Shown here piece after piece: positions 1 through 5,870 of a DNA stretch of 6,900 nt; positions within the stretch are counted from its first letter, which is position 1, and every line of letters starts with the position of its first letter. The DNA comes from Methylococcaceae bacterium. Its GTDB lineage: Bacteria > Pseudomonadota > Gammaproteobacteria > Methylococcales > Methylococcaceae. Where the stretch lies: NCBI GenBank assembly GCA_005792805.1, contig SXQV01000058.1, positions 1 to 6,900 on the forward strand, read 5' to 3'. The position numbers and the translations under genes are program-made. The notes beneath the pieces were generated by a model, which saw nothing but the letters and a program-made list of their open reading frames with translations, did not search any database and was not told the origin of the DNA.

Positions 1-132
1 CAGCATCACGGCTGAATCCTTGCCGATCGAATAGAGCATGACCGGGCGGTCAAACTCCGCCGCCACTTCCCGGATGATGTGAATGCTCTCAGCTTCCAGC
101 TGCTTCAAATGAGTGAGTTTGTGTTCTTGCAT
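1..132 (-). CDS. cysD: Sulfate adenylyltransferase subunit 2 (ATP sulfurylase small subunit), N-terminal part
   Basis: Only the first 44 codons are present; the gene continues past the left edge. The translation begins [16 protein letters not shown] and matches E. coli CysD nearly residue for residue (known family start: [22 protein letters not shown]). Residues 35-40, SIGKDS, are the pyrophosphate-binding PP-loop of the ATP sulfurylase/PAPS reductase family. CysD works with the GTPase CysN in the cytoplasm to make adenosine 5'-phosphosulfate from ATP and sulfate, the first step of assimilatory sulfate reduction. cysN would be expected just beyond the left edge. The start is the ATG at 132-130, fixed by alignment to the family; no clear Shine-Dalgarno sequence precedes it. 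pyrC lies 75 bases upstream on the same strand, so read-through is possible although the pathways are unrelated. Confidence 0.93.
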   Translation of the reverse strand, partial: [44 protein letters not shown]

Positions 133-207
133 GGGCAGACAATTGGGTGACGGGCGCAACATGACCCGCCTAGGACGGTCGAAAAACCGGGAATGTTATC
201 ACAGGGG

Positions 208-1245
208 TTACGGGGTCGAGACCCGCCATTCAATGGGTGCGCCCGATAAGAACGGGGTCAGTGTATCGCCGCCCAGGGTGAGCTGCTGCGGTAGCTGCCA
301 GCTTGATTTTTCCAGGGTGATTTGGCGGGTATTACGCGGCAGGCGATAGAAGTCGGCACCGTGAAAGCTGGCGAAGGCTTCGAGTCTGTCCAGTGCATTG
401 ACCGACTCGAACGCCGTGGCGTAAAGCTCCAGAGCCGCATGGGCGGTATAGCAGCCGGCGCAACCGCAGGGCGACTCCTTCTGCTGGCGCGGATGGGGCG
501 CGCTGTCAGTGCCAAGAAAAAATTTGGGATTTCCGTTAATAGCCGCCGCCAGCAGGGCTTGCCGATGGGGTTCGCGCTTGAGTACCGGCAGGCAGTAAAA
601 ATGCGGCCGGATTCCACCGGCCAGCAGGGCATTGCGATTGTAAAGCAGGTGATGCGCGGTGATGGTCGCACCGATGCCGGGCCGGCTGTCACGCACAAAA
701 TGGGCACCTTCGCGCGTGGTGATGTGCTCCAGCACGACGCGCAGGGCAGGGAAGCGGTTGACGAGCGGTGCCAGATGACGATCGATAAAAACCTGTTCGC
801 GGTCGAAAATATCGATGTCAGAATCTGTGACTTCACCGTGAATCAGCAGCGGCACGTCATGCCGTTCCATGGTTGCGAACAAGGGATACAACGGCTCCAG
901 TTGGCTAACGCCGGCTTCGGAGTGCGTAGTCGCGCCCGCCGGGTAAAGTTTGAAGCCATGCACCACCGGTGATTCGGCTGCCCGGAGAACCTCATCGGTG
1001 GCGGTTGTATCCGTAAGGTAGAGCGTCATCAACGGATCAAACCGGCTTCCTTCCGGCAGTGCCGCCAGGATGCGCTGACGATAGGCCGCTGCTTCAGTGA
1101 CGCGGGTTACGGGCGGCCTGAGATTGGGCATGATGATGGCCCGGGCAAATTGCCGGGCGCTATCCCGGACAACATCCCGCATGGCGGCGCCATCACGAAG
1201 ATGCAGATGCCAGTCGTCTGGTTGGGTCAGTGTCAGTTTTTGCAT
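208..1245 (-). CDS. pyrC: Dihydroorotase, class II (PyrC type)
   Basis: Cytoplasmic zinc amidohydrolase that interconverts N-carbamoyl-L-aspartate and dihydroorotate, the third step of pyrimidine synthesis. All ligands known from E. coli PyrC are visible. Numbering from the GTG at 1248, these are His14 and His16 in DDWHLHLRDG, the carbamylated Lys100 in GFKLYPAG, His137 in LIHGEV, His175 in LEHITT and Asp248 in LGTDSAPH. Arg18 and Asn42 are the usual substrate contacts. Family blocks GATITAHHLLYNRN and GIRPHFYCLPVLKR are intact, and the length (345 aa) is normal. GTG (1248) and ATG (1245) are adjacent possible starts. I chose ATG; neither has a strong ribosome binding site. It reads away from the frameshifted repeat gene across a 200-base spacer. 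Nothing suggests loss of function. Confidence 0.97.
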   Translation of the reverse strand: MQKLTLTQPDDWHLHLRDGAAMRDVVRDSARQFARAIIMPNLRPPVTRVTEAAAYRQRILAALPEGSRFDPLMTLYLTDTTATDEVLRAAESPVVHGFKLYPAGATTHSEAGVSQLEPLYPLFATMERHDVPLLIHGEVTDSDIDIFDREQVFIDRHLAPLVNRFPALRVVLEHITTREGAHFVRDSRPGIGATITAHHLLYNRNALLAGGIRPHFYCLPVLKREPHRQALLAAAINGNPKFFLGTDSAPHPRQQKESPCGCAGCYTAHAALELYATAFESVNALDRLEAFASFHGADFYRLPRNTRQITLEKSSWQLPQQLTLGGDTLTPFLSGAPIEWRVSTP

Positions 1246-1248
1246 CAC

Positions 1249-1452
1249 GAGTTTCGGTGTACCAGCAGAGGACGGTATTTTGCCTGCCGGACGCTATTCG
1301 CACCACAATGTGTTCCTGAAATCCGGACGGGTCTGAGTCTGTTTCGTGTTTCGCAAATTTGTAGTAACTTCCCCCCCCATCCTTTTTTGGAGTCGCCGAG
1401 GAAGGCTCGGGCTGGATCTTGAGTTCAAAAATCACTTGCAGGAGGGATGGTC
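1249..1452. promoter_or_regulatory. Divergent spacer between pyrC and the RCC1-like gene, with a C8 tract
   Basis: This 200-base spacer must carry the promoters for pyrC (leftward) and the repeat-protein gene (rightward), but I could not pick a convincing -35/-10 pair for either. It contains a run of eight C at 1371-1378, then a T6 run at 1383-1388, about 75 bases before the rightward start. A short hairpin (CCGAG 1396-1400 with CTCGG 1406-1410) follows. No RNA gene or other ORF is supported here. Confidence 0.4.
1441..1445 (+). promoter_or_regulatory. Shine-Dalgarno sequence deciding the start of the RCC1-like gene
   Basis: GGAGG at 1441-1445 lies one base before the ATG at 1447 but seven bases before the ATG at 1453. 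The second ATG therefore has normal spacing and is the likely start; the first would add only Met-Val. Confidence 0.75.
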
Positions 1453-1884
1453 ATGCGTTTTTCAGCACCCTGTCTGGCCGGTTTCGGCCTCTCAATCATT
1501 CTGTTATCCGTCGCTGGCTGGGCCAGTACCGGCGGTCAATACCGGTCGCTACGTCCAGTTGACGCTTCGAGTCCTTTTACCTTCCAGCAGGCCTTGCCGG
1601 CTATTCCCGGTGACATCGGCCGCCGCTATCGCGCAATCGACACCGGGGGTTCAGCCACCTGTGCGATACGTGCGAGAGATCGCGGGATCGACTGCTGGGG
1701 GCTCAACGAACTGGGTCAGGCATCACCGCCGCTCACAGGCCGGTTCAGACAACTGTCCGTGGGCGGCTATGTGGGCTGCGCACTGACCACGGCCCGGCGT
1801 CTGGTCTGCTGGGGGACGGGAAAGCAGCCTGCCAGGCCCGGAGGCGAGCAACCGGCGTTATGTCGAGGCCAGCGCAGGGGATGA
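1453..1884 (+). CDS. RCC1-like repeat protein, N-terminal fragment ending at a frameshift
   Basis: This is the 5' part of one large gene that continues in another frame. It starts at the ATG at 1453, behind a well-spaced GGAGG. Residues 1-24 form a signal peptide: a short n-region with Arg2, a hydrophobic core ending LLSVAGWA, and likely cleavage near Ala24. There is no lipobox cysteine, so export to the periplasm or outside is expected. Residues 58-96 are a complete RCC1-type unit (GSATCAI...CWG). A second unit begins at RFRQLSVGG and reaches VCWG, after which the frame gives unrelated residues and stops at TGA 1882-1884. As read it would be 143 aa with less than two blades, too few for a propeller. 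The 3' part of unit 2 and all further units lie in the next frame, so this is half of a broken, phase-variable or mis-sequenced gene and not an independent protein. Confidence 0.8.
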   Translation: MRFSAPCLAGFGLSIILLSVAGWASTGGQYRSLRPVDASSPFTFQQALPAIPGDIGRRYRAIDTGGSATCAIRARDRGIDCWGLNELGQASPPLTGRFRQLSVGGYVGCALTTARRLVCWGTGKQPARPGGEQPALCRGQRRG

Positions 1885-2422
1885 CCATGTTTGTGCGATT
1901 CGGCAGGGATCCCGTGCGATCGAGTGCTGGGGCAGCAACGCGCAGGGTCAGTTGAAGAGTCCGCCGGGGGCTTTCCGGACGGTCTCCTCGCGCGCGGGCA
2001 AATCCTGCGGGGTTCGCACGAATGGCCGGCTGGAGTGCTGGGGCGACCCCGCTTTTGTGAGCTACCCGCGCCCGGCCGGCAAGTTCAGGGATGTGTCAGT
2101 GGGAACCCTGCATGGCTGCGCGGTGCGCGCCGATAATGCCCAGGTGGTGTGCTGGGGTAATGGTTATTACGGGGAAGATCTGCCACCAGCCGGAGGGTTC
2201 AGGTCAGTGGCCAGCGGCACGGATCATACCTGTGGCTGGCGCACCAACCGGACGGCGGTCTGCTGGGGCCGAAATCAATGGGGGCAAGGGGATCTGCCCG
2301 CTGCGCTCAAGGTCAGTTCCCTGAATGCGGGCGGAGCCCAGACCTGTGCCCTTGACCGGAACAGCCGTCTGCTTTGCCGGGGTTCATTTGCTTACAACAG
2401 CCTGCTGTTTTCCCCGTCTGGC
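1624..2422 (+). repeat. Seven tandem RCC1-like protein repeats (predicted seven-bladed propeller)
   Basis: Seven units of 37-39 residues start with RYRAIDTGG, RFRQLSVGG, RRYVEASAG, AFRTVSSRA, KFRDVSVGT, GFRSVASGT and KVSSLNAGG. Each has a first Cys followed, after 9 or 10 residues, by a second Cys in CWG (CRG in the last). The pattern resembles the bacterial RCC1_2 type (VSAGxxHTCAL...CWGxN..GQL). Seven units is the number in the classical RCC1 propeller, but it is reached only if the frameshift in unit 2 is corrected. The repeats are similar in protein, not in DNA. Confidence 0.85.
1811..1815 (+). other. Probable frameshift site (G5 run) within the RCC1-like gene
   Basis: The two halves of the gene overlap in open frame from 1787 (after a TGA at 1784-1786 in the downstream frame) to 1881. 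The repeat pattern narrows the shift to about 1811-1852, because CWG at 1807-1815 is in the first frame and RRYVEASAG from 1853 is in the second. The G5 run at 1811-1815 is the simplest site. Dropping one G gives CWGRESSLPGPEASN and makes repeat 2 37 residues long, like the others. It could be a real mutation, a slippage switch, or a homopolymer sequencing error. Confidence 0.65.
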
Positions 2423-4396
2423 GTCGCGCCGTCCAGCGCAGGAGATGAACGGGCATCCCCGCAAATGGTGATTGTTGATGACTTCGTAGGTGACGTTATC
2501 GCCAATTTTTTGGGCAATCTCTTTGTAAGCTGGGGCGATTCGACGGACGGTGGAGCGGGCAGCACGTTGCTATTCATTGGTGGCCTGCTGGGCGCGAGTT
2601 CGGACAAGGAAACGATGGAAAAGCTACAGGCGATACAAAGCCAGCTGGATGAGCTGGCCAATACGCTCGCTACGGTCGACAGGAAGGCCAGTGTGATTCT
2701 GTCCGACCTCAAGACACTGCAATGCGATGACAAGCTGGGCGATCTGGACATTGCGGTACGGAATATACGCGAGGCCGACCATCAATATCGGGGTAGCGGC
2801 CCCCTGACCGATACGGGTTCCTACATGGAACGGGTTCGCAATGAGTTGACCAAGGCACAGCAGGCCGGTTATGTGGCGACGGATCTGCGGCCCGCCATGC
2901 GTCAGTTCGTGGCGGACTGGTACAGCAAGGTGCAGGAGGATATGGTCCGTATCGACGCCGTGCTGATGAATGCCAACTACAAGTCCGGACCGCTCGGCAC
3001 CTGTCTGGACAAGGCGTTCATGGCCTGGCAGGCACAGGCGGGCGACCGGCAGTTTGATGACCGGCGGATCTGGAGCGGCCTGTACTGGGTGATCCAGAAG
3101 ACCATGGTGGATCAGGCACTGGGTGCGCAGATGCTGCTGGATATGAACAAGTTCACGGCCATTACCGCGCTGTCGGATCCTGCCGTTGAGCCAGCGACCC
3201 CGGTGATCCCGGAAGGGAACGGGTGGAAAGTGGACAGCCTTTGTGCCGATGTCAAGGCGCATTCTGCGCAGGCGGCCGGTAACCGCCGCTGGGACCAGGC
3301 GCTACAGGTCTGCCAGCATAACGAGGCGGTCATCCGTGTGCTTTACCGCAATCTGGTCCAGCAGGTCGAACTGGCTGGTGCGCCTTATTCGGACAAGGAT
3401 GTCATGCTGTCGATGGGATCCGATCTGCTGGGCAAAGGAACCGCCAGCGATAACCTGCTGTGGCTGCGCAGCTATGATCGTAACCTGCCCCGCATCAGGG
3501 GTCTACACACGGACTGGCTTATGAATCCGGGTTTCAATGATCTATCCGGTCATGGGGATGCCAATATCTTTTATGGCGAGGGCGATCAGGATAGGCTGGG
3601 TACGTGGCGGGCCGATGGGAATGCATGGAGTAATATTTTCGACAATGCAGACGCCGCTGGCTATGCCGCCGATAGAATCACCCTGATGGCCGATACTACG
3701 GCTGAGATGGATGCTAGCCCCCTGTTTGATGCCTCGGTTAAAGGAATTTCTTTCTGGATGACAAACTCCACTTTCCATCTGATATTTAACGATGTTCTTA
3801 ATTATTCGCATGTTCTTAAATGGCCGTATCCCAGCGTCGACAGTTTTAGAACTAATAGCCCCGTAATGGATGGAGCCAAATGTTTCGTAGGGAGCAAGAT
3901 TAAACGTGTCTGCTCAAACGAGGTGTTAGGTTCGATGAGCAAGCTGTCATATACTAACGAGGATTCTGTATATACATACTATACACTGGGTTGGAATCCA
4001 GAATACGAAACCTATGTAGAGAGCCTGGCTGACTTCAGGCTTATATATAGGGTTGATCGAGGCTTTAATTTCAGTATCTCAACCTTAAATTATGGCTATA
4101 TTGAGCAGAAGGCTGGTTTCTGGCCGGATGAAAATTGGAGCTCCCTGTACCGGATGCCCGTGCTGAATGTCAAGTATCGGGACTGTACCCCCTCAATGAT
4201 AGTGACCACCGGCCCCAACCCGCCCAAGAGAGAGAACTCCCGCCAGGTATCCGGCAGTGATGGCGTGGCGAGAGATCTGCCCACCCGTTGCGGCACCGAT
4301 CTGGATTACTTCATCGACAAACTCATCAAACGCCCCGAGGTGCCCGGTCTTGACCAGCTGGTGCGCAAGCCGGTTTATCCCGCCGGGGTGAACTGA
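1952..4396 (+). CDS. RCC1-like repeat protein, main part: blades 3-7, helical membrane-active-like region, novel C-terminus
   Basis: The frame is open from 1787. The TTG at 1952 is only the first possible start codon and lies inside repeat 3, so it is not a credible natural start. Joined to the upstream fragment by removing one base, the protein has 980 aa (numbers below refer to this). RCC1-like units fill residues 58 to about 323, each with C-x9/10-CWG or a close variant. Next come a hydrophobic stretch (about 341-381, with FVGDVIANFLGNLF and LLFIGGLLGA), a coiled coil (about 384-423, KLQAIQSQLDELANTL) and a largely helical region to about 570. A C-terminal part (about 690-980), rich in Tyr, Trp and predicted strands, matches nothing I know. 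A glycine-rich hydrophobic segment followed by a coiled coil recalls alpha-helical pore-forming toxins; this is inference only. Bases 3721-4140 are about 41% G+C. No other stop or shift interrupts 2.5 kb. Confidence 0.8.
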   Translation: MKSPPGAFRTVSSRAGKSCGVRTNGRLECWGDPAFVSYPRPAGKFRDVSVGTLHGCAVRADNAQVVCWGNGYYGEDLPPAGGFRSVASGTDHTCGWRTNRTAVCWGRNQWGQGDLPAALKVSSLNAGGAQTCALDRNSRLLCRGSFAYNSLLFSPSGVAPSSAGDERASPQMVIVDDFVGDVIANFLGNLFVSWGDSTDGGAGSTLLFIGGLLGASSDKETMEKLQAIQSQLDELANTLATVDRKASVILSDLKTLQCDDKLGDLDIAVRNIREADHQYRGSGPLTDTGSYMERVRNELTKAQQAGYVATDLRPAMRQFVADWYSKVQEDMVRIDAVLMNANYKSGPLGTCLDKAFMAWQAQAGDRQFDDRRIWSGLYWVIQKTMVDQALGAQMLLDMNKFTAITALSDPAVEPATPVIPEGNGWKVDSLCADVKAHSAQAAGNRRWDQALQVCQHNEAVIRVLYRNLVQQVELAGAPYSDKDVMLSMGSDLLGKGTASDNLLWLRSYDRNLPRIRGLHTDWLMNPGFNDLSGHGDANIFYGEGDQDRLGTWRADGNAWSNIFDNADAAGYAADRITLMADTTAEMDASPLFDASVKGISFWMTNSTFHLIFNDVLNYSHVLKWPYPSVDSFRTNSPVMDGAKCFVGSKIKRVCSNEVLGSMSKLSYTNEDSVYTYYTLGWNPEYETYVESLADFRLIYRVDRGFNFSISTLNYGYIEQKAGFWPDENWSSLYRMPVLNVKYRDCTPSMIVTTGPNPPKRENSRQVSGSDGVARDLPTRCGTDLDYFIDKLIKRPEVPGLDQLVRKPVYPAGVN
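3721..4140 (+). other. AT-rich segment inside the C-terminal coding part
   Basis: By hand count the seven 60-base lines from 3721 to 4140 hold 173 G or C of 420 (41%), with two lines at 37-38%. Lines 2881 and 2941 in the same gene are 65% and 58%, and the lines at 3661 and 4141 return to 55-57%. AT-ending and rare-type codons (ATA, AGA, TTA, CTT, AAT) are concentrated here. The reading frame is unbroken. It encodes about residues 757-896 of the joined protein. Confidence 0.75.
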
Positions 4397-4451
4397 GTAC
4401 AGCTAACGCGGCCCCTTACCGGATGCGGGTGTCGCTAGCGGTGAATCCGGC

Positions 4452-4501
4452 GTGGGCGAACCGCCCACAGGCGGCATGACTGCGGACATGTCGCCTGTGG
4501 G
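4452..4501. terminator. Overlapping hairpins in the convergent spacer; possible bidirectional terminator
   Basis: The spacer 4397-4563 lies between two converging genes. Arms 4464-4478 and 4487-4501 pair over 14 of 15 positions (the odd one is G-U on the plus strand) around an 8-base loop. A competing hairpin, 4452-4458 with 4462-4468 (GTGGGCG/CGCCCAC, 3-base loop), uses part of the same left arm. A weaker pair, CCGGAT 4419-4424 with ATCCGG 4445-4450, lies just before. No T-run follows on either strand, so this is not a textbook intrinsic terminator; a dispersed palindromic repeat is the main alternative. Confidence 0.5.
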
Positions 4502-4563
4502 TTCGGGACGGGCAGGTGTCCGGTTTTGCCGTCGTCGGGGGGTGCGCTGCTTCCGCTCTCTAA

Positions 4564-4950
4564 TCAGGCGACATCAATCATGGACTGGTAATCAGGGCCG
4601 TTGAGCAGCCCGGCAATATCGGCCGGGTTATCGGGCTGCATCCTGATGAGCCAGGCGGAGTAGGCATCCGTATTCAGCAGCTCAGGCGCGTCCACCAGCG
4701 CCTGATTAATGGCGGTGATGGTGCCGGCGACGGGGGCATGGACATCGGATGCGGCTTTGACGGATTCAACCACGATAATTGCCTTGCGGGCGGCGGCGTG
4801 TTTGCCGATGTCTGGCATCTGGATGTACACCAGATCTCCCAGTGCTTCCTGGGCGTGATCGGTGATACCGACTGTAAGCGTGCCGTCCGTTTCAAGGTGC
4901 ACCCACTCATGGGAATCCGTGTACTTCAGGTCAGCGGGGATATTGGACAT
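4564..4950 (-). CDS. gcvH: Glycine cleavage system H protein
   Basis: Lipoyl carrier of the glycine cleavage complex. It shuttles the aminomethyl group from the P protein to the T protein and is re-oxidised by the L protein, in the cytoplasm. Its 128 aa length is normal. The start MSNIPADLKYTDSHEW and the block VGITDHAQEALGDLVYIQMPDIG are typical. Lys65 in VVESVKAASDVHAPVAG is the lipoylated lysine. The start ATG (4950-4948) has AGGAG five bases upstream. It stands alone: gcvT and gcvP are not in the window, so they must lie elsewhere if the complex is complete. The ion-channel gene ends 143 bases upstream on the same strand, and that gap can form some structure, so gcvH probably has its own promoter. 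The sequence fits a true GcvH better than the lipoate-binding proteins of sulfur oxidation, but I cannot test this. Confidence 0.96.
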   Translation of the reverse strand: MSNIPADLKYTDSHEWVHLETDGTLTVGITDHAQEALGDLVYIQMPDIGKHAAARKAIIVVESVKAASDVHAPVAGTITAINQALVDAPELLNTDAYSAWLIRMQPDNPADIAGLLNGPDYQSMIDVA

Positions 4951-4955
4951 ATTCT

Positions 4956-4960
4956 CTCCT
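4956..4960 (-). promoter_or_regulatory. Ribosome binding site of gcvH
   Basis: AGGAG on the minus strand, five bases before the gcvH ATG. It supports the chosen start. Confidence 0.75.
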
Positions 4961-5019
4961 GATAAAATTGCAACTGTTCATTTAGTGCGTCTGGCCGGAC
5001 TGTGCATATAGCCGTCCCG

Positions 5020-5063
5020 TGGCGAAATCCTGAGACCACCCTGCCGGTGAGAGCCCCTCGCCA
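5020..5063 (-). promoter_or_regulatory. Inverted repeat in the gcvH leader region, function unknown
   Basis: TGGCGA (5063-5058 on the minus strand) pairs with TCGCCA (5025-5020), enclosing 32 bases that contain a smaller CACC/GGTG hairpin. It lies 70-113 bases before gcvH and just after the channel gene. It could be an RNA structure in the gcvH leader or the channel gene's 3' end. It lacks the glycine riboswitch core, and six-base arms can arise by chance. Confidence 0.25.
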
Positions 5064-5093
5064 TCATCTGGGGGGCATTTTCGCGTGATGAAA

Positions 5094-5777
5094 TCAGTCT
5101 CGCCGCTCATACTGGGTAACATAAACACCAATGAGGCGAGCGATCAGGATGGTCAGAAACAACTGGCCTGCCAGCGCTTCGACGATGGCCAGTGACCGGC
5201 CCGTCCGGGTGAGTGGAACAATGTCGCCATACCCCTCAGTGGCCAGGGTCACGAAGCTGAAATAGAAAAAATCATCTTTTTCCATGACTCCATGTCCCCC
5301 TTTGAAGGAACCTGGGTTGGCCATTTCAATGAACTCATAAAAATACGCCCAGACCAGCCCCAGCAAAAGATACGAGCTGACTGCCGCAAAAATGACATCG
5401 TGACTGACACGGTTCCGTTCGTGCCAGACATACGACATGACGTTATAGAGGGCGTGCATAAAAAACAGCATGGCCGCAACCTGGACGATAATGGGTACCA
5501 GCCAGTGGTGGCCCAGGTGGATGTGTATCCGGCCGGCCAATCCGATGCTGGCCAGTAAAATCGCCACCCAATAGTGGTATTTTTCTTTTCTGGCGGCGTA
5601 AATGCCGGTGAGAAAGACCATCACGAACAAAATGTCGACGGATGCGTTTACCCCGCTCTGGCCATCCTGTTCCAGAAACGGTCTGATCAATATCATCAGC
5701 AGGATGCTCAGGGTGAGCAACGCATAATTGCCGATCTGCCTTTGGAGGCGATTCAGCAGGGTGATGGGATGTTTCAT
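5094..5777 (-). CDS. Six-helix ion channel protein (Ion_trans_2 type pore), probable potassium channel
   Basis: Inner-membrane protein of 227 aa with hydrophobic helices at about 17-35, 45-63, 67-86, 91-116, 126-151 and 196-221. A pore helix and filter (FSFVTLATEGYGDIVPLT) lie between the last two, which is the layout of a 6-TM potassium channel subunit that would act as a tetramer. The filter residues 180-185 are TEGYGD, where channels usually have T-V/I-G-Y-G-D; Glu181 was confirmed on the DNA (ACT GAG GGG TAT GGC GAC). Helix 4 lacks a regular arginine ladder, so voltage sensing is doubtful. The chain ends six residues after the last helix, with no RCK or nucleotide-binding domain. The start ATG (5777-5775) has no Shine-Dalgarno sequence. 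The gene is divergent from the exported lyase-like gene. Ion selectivity is inferred only. Confidence 0.85.
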   Translation of the reverse strand: MKHPITLLNRLQRQIGNYALLTLSILLMILIRPFLEQDGQSGVNASVDILFVMVFLTGIYAARKEKYHYWVAILLASIGLAGRIHIHLGHHWLVPIIVQVAAMLFFMHALYNVMSYVWHERNRVSHDVIFAAVSSYLLLGLVWAYFYEFIEMANPGSFKGGHGVMEKDDFFYFSFVTLATEGYGDIVPLTRTGRSLAIVEALAGQLFLTILIARLIGVYVTQYERRD

Positions 5778-5807
5778 GGCAAGGAAGAAGGTGATGATCG
5801 AATCCGC

Positions 5808-5816
5808 ATTATCACA
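5808..5816 (-). promoter_or_regulatory. Candidate extended -10 promoter of the channel gene
   Basis: The minus strand reads TGTGATAAT, a TGn element followed by GATAAT (five of six bases of TATAAT). It lies about 31 bases before the channel ATG and would give a leader of roughly 23 bases. There is no good -35 hexamer at 17 bases, as expected for an extended -10 promoter. Confidence 0.4.
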
Positions 5817-5870
5817 AACTTTGGCCTGGATACTCGATCAAGGCCATCGGCAATGAGGAAACCCGCACCG

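Noticed and set aside
322..972. Long plus-strand ORF of 216 codons inside pyrC
   Set aside because: It is an antisense shadow of a fully conserved dihydroorotase; its product has no recognisable motifs and no plausible start signal.
1800..1890. Programmed +1 ribosomal frameshift
   Set aside because: No slow codon or stop at the shift point and no known slippery motif of the prfB type is seen; the upstream frame runs far past the junction. Mutation, tract slippage or sequencing error is simpler.
4655..4672. Apparent one-residue gap in the gcvH loop (AYSAW against PYGEGW in some species)
   Set aside because: Many beta- and gammaproteobacterial H proteins have the shorter form, so it is ordinary variation.
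4951..5093. Glycine riboswitch upstream of gcvH
   Set aside because: The minus strand has TCTCAGGA and CACCGG-like words, but it lacks the GGAGAG and GCCGAAGG core and is too short for an aptamer. A covariance search with the glycine riboswitch model would settle it.
5574..5870. N-terminal extension of the lyase-like ORF (open from 5574)
   Set aside because: It is antisense to most of the conserved channel gene, has no family similarity, and would bury the signal peptide inside the protein.
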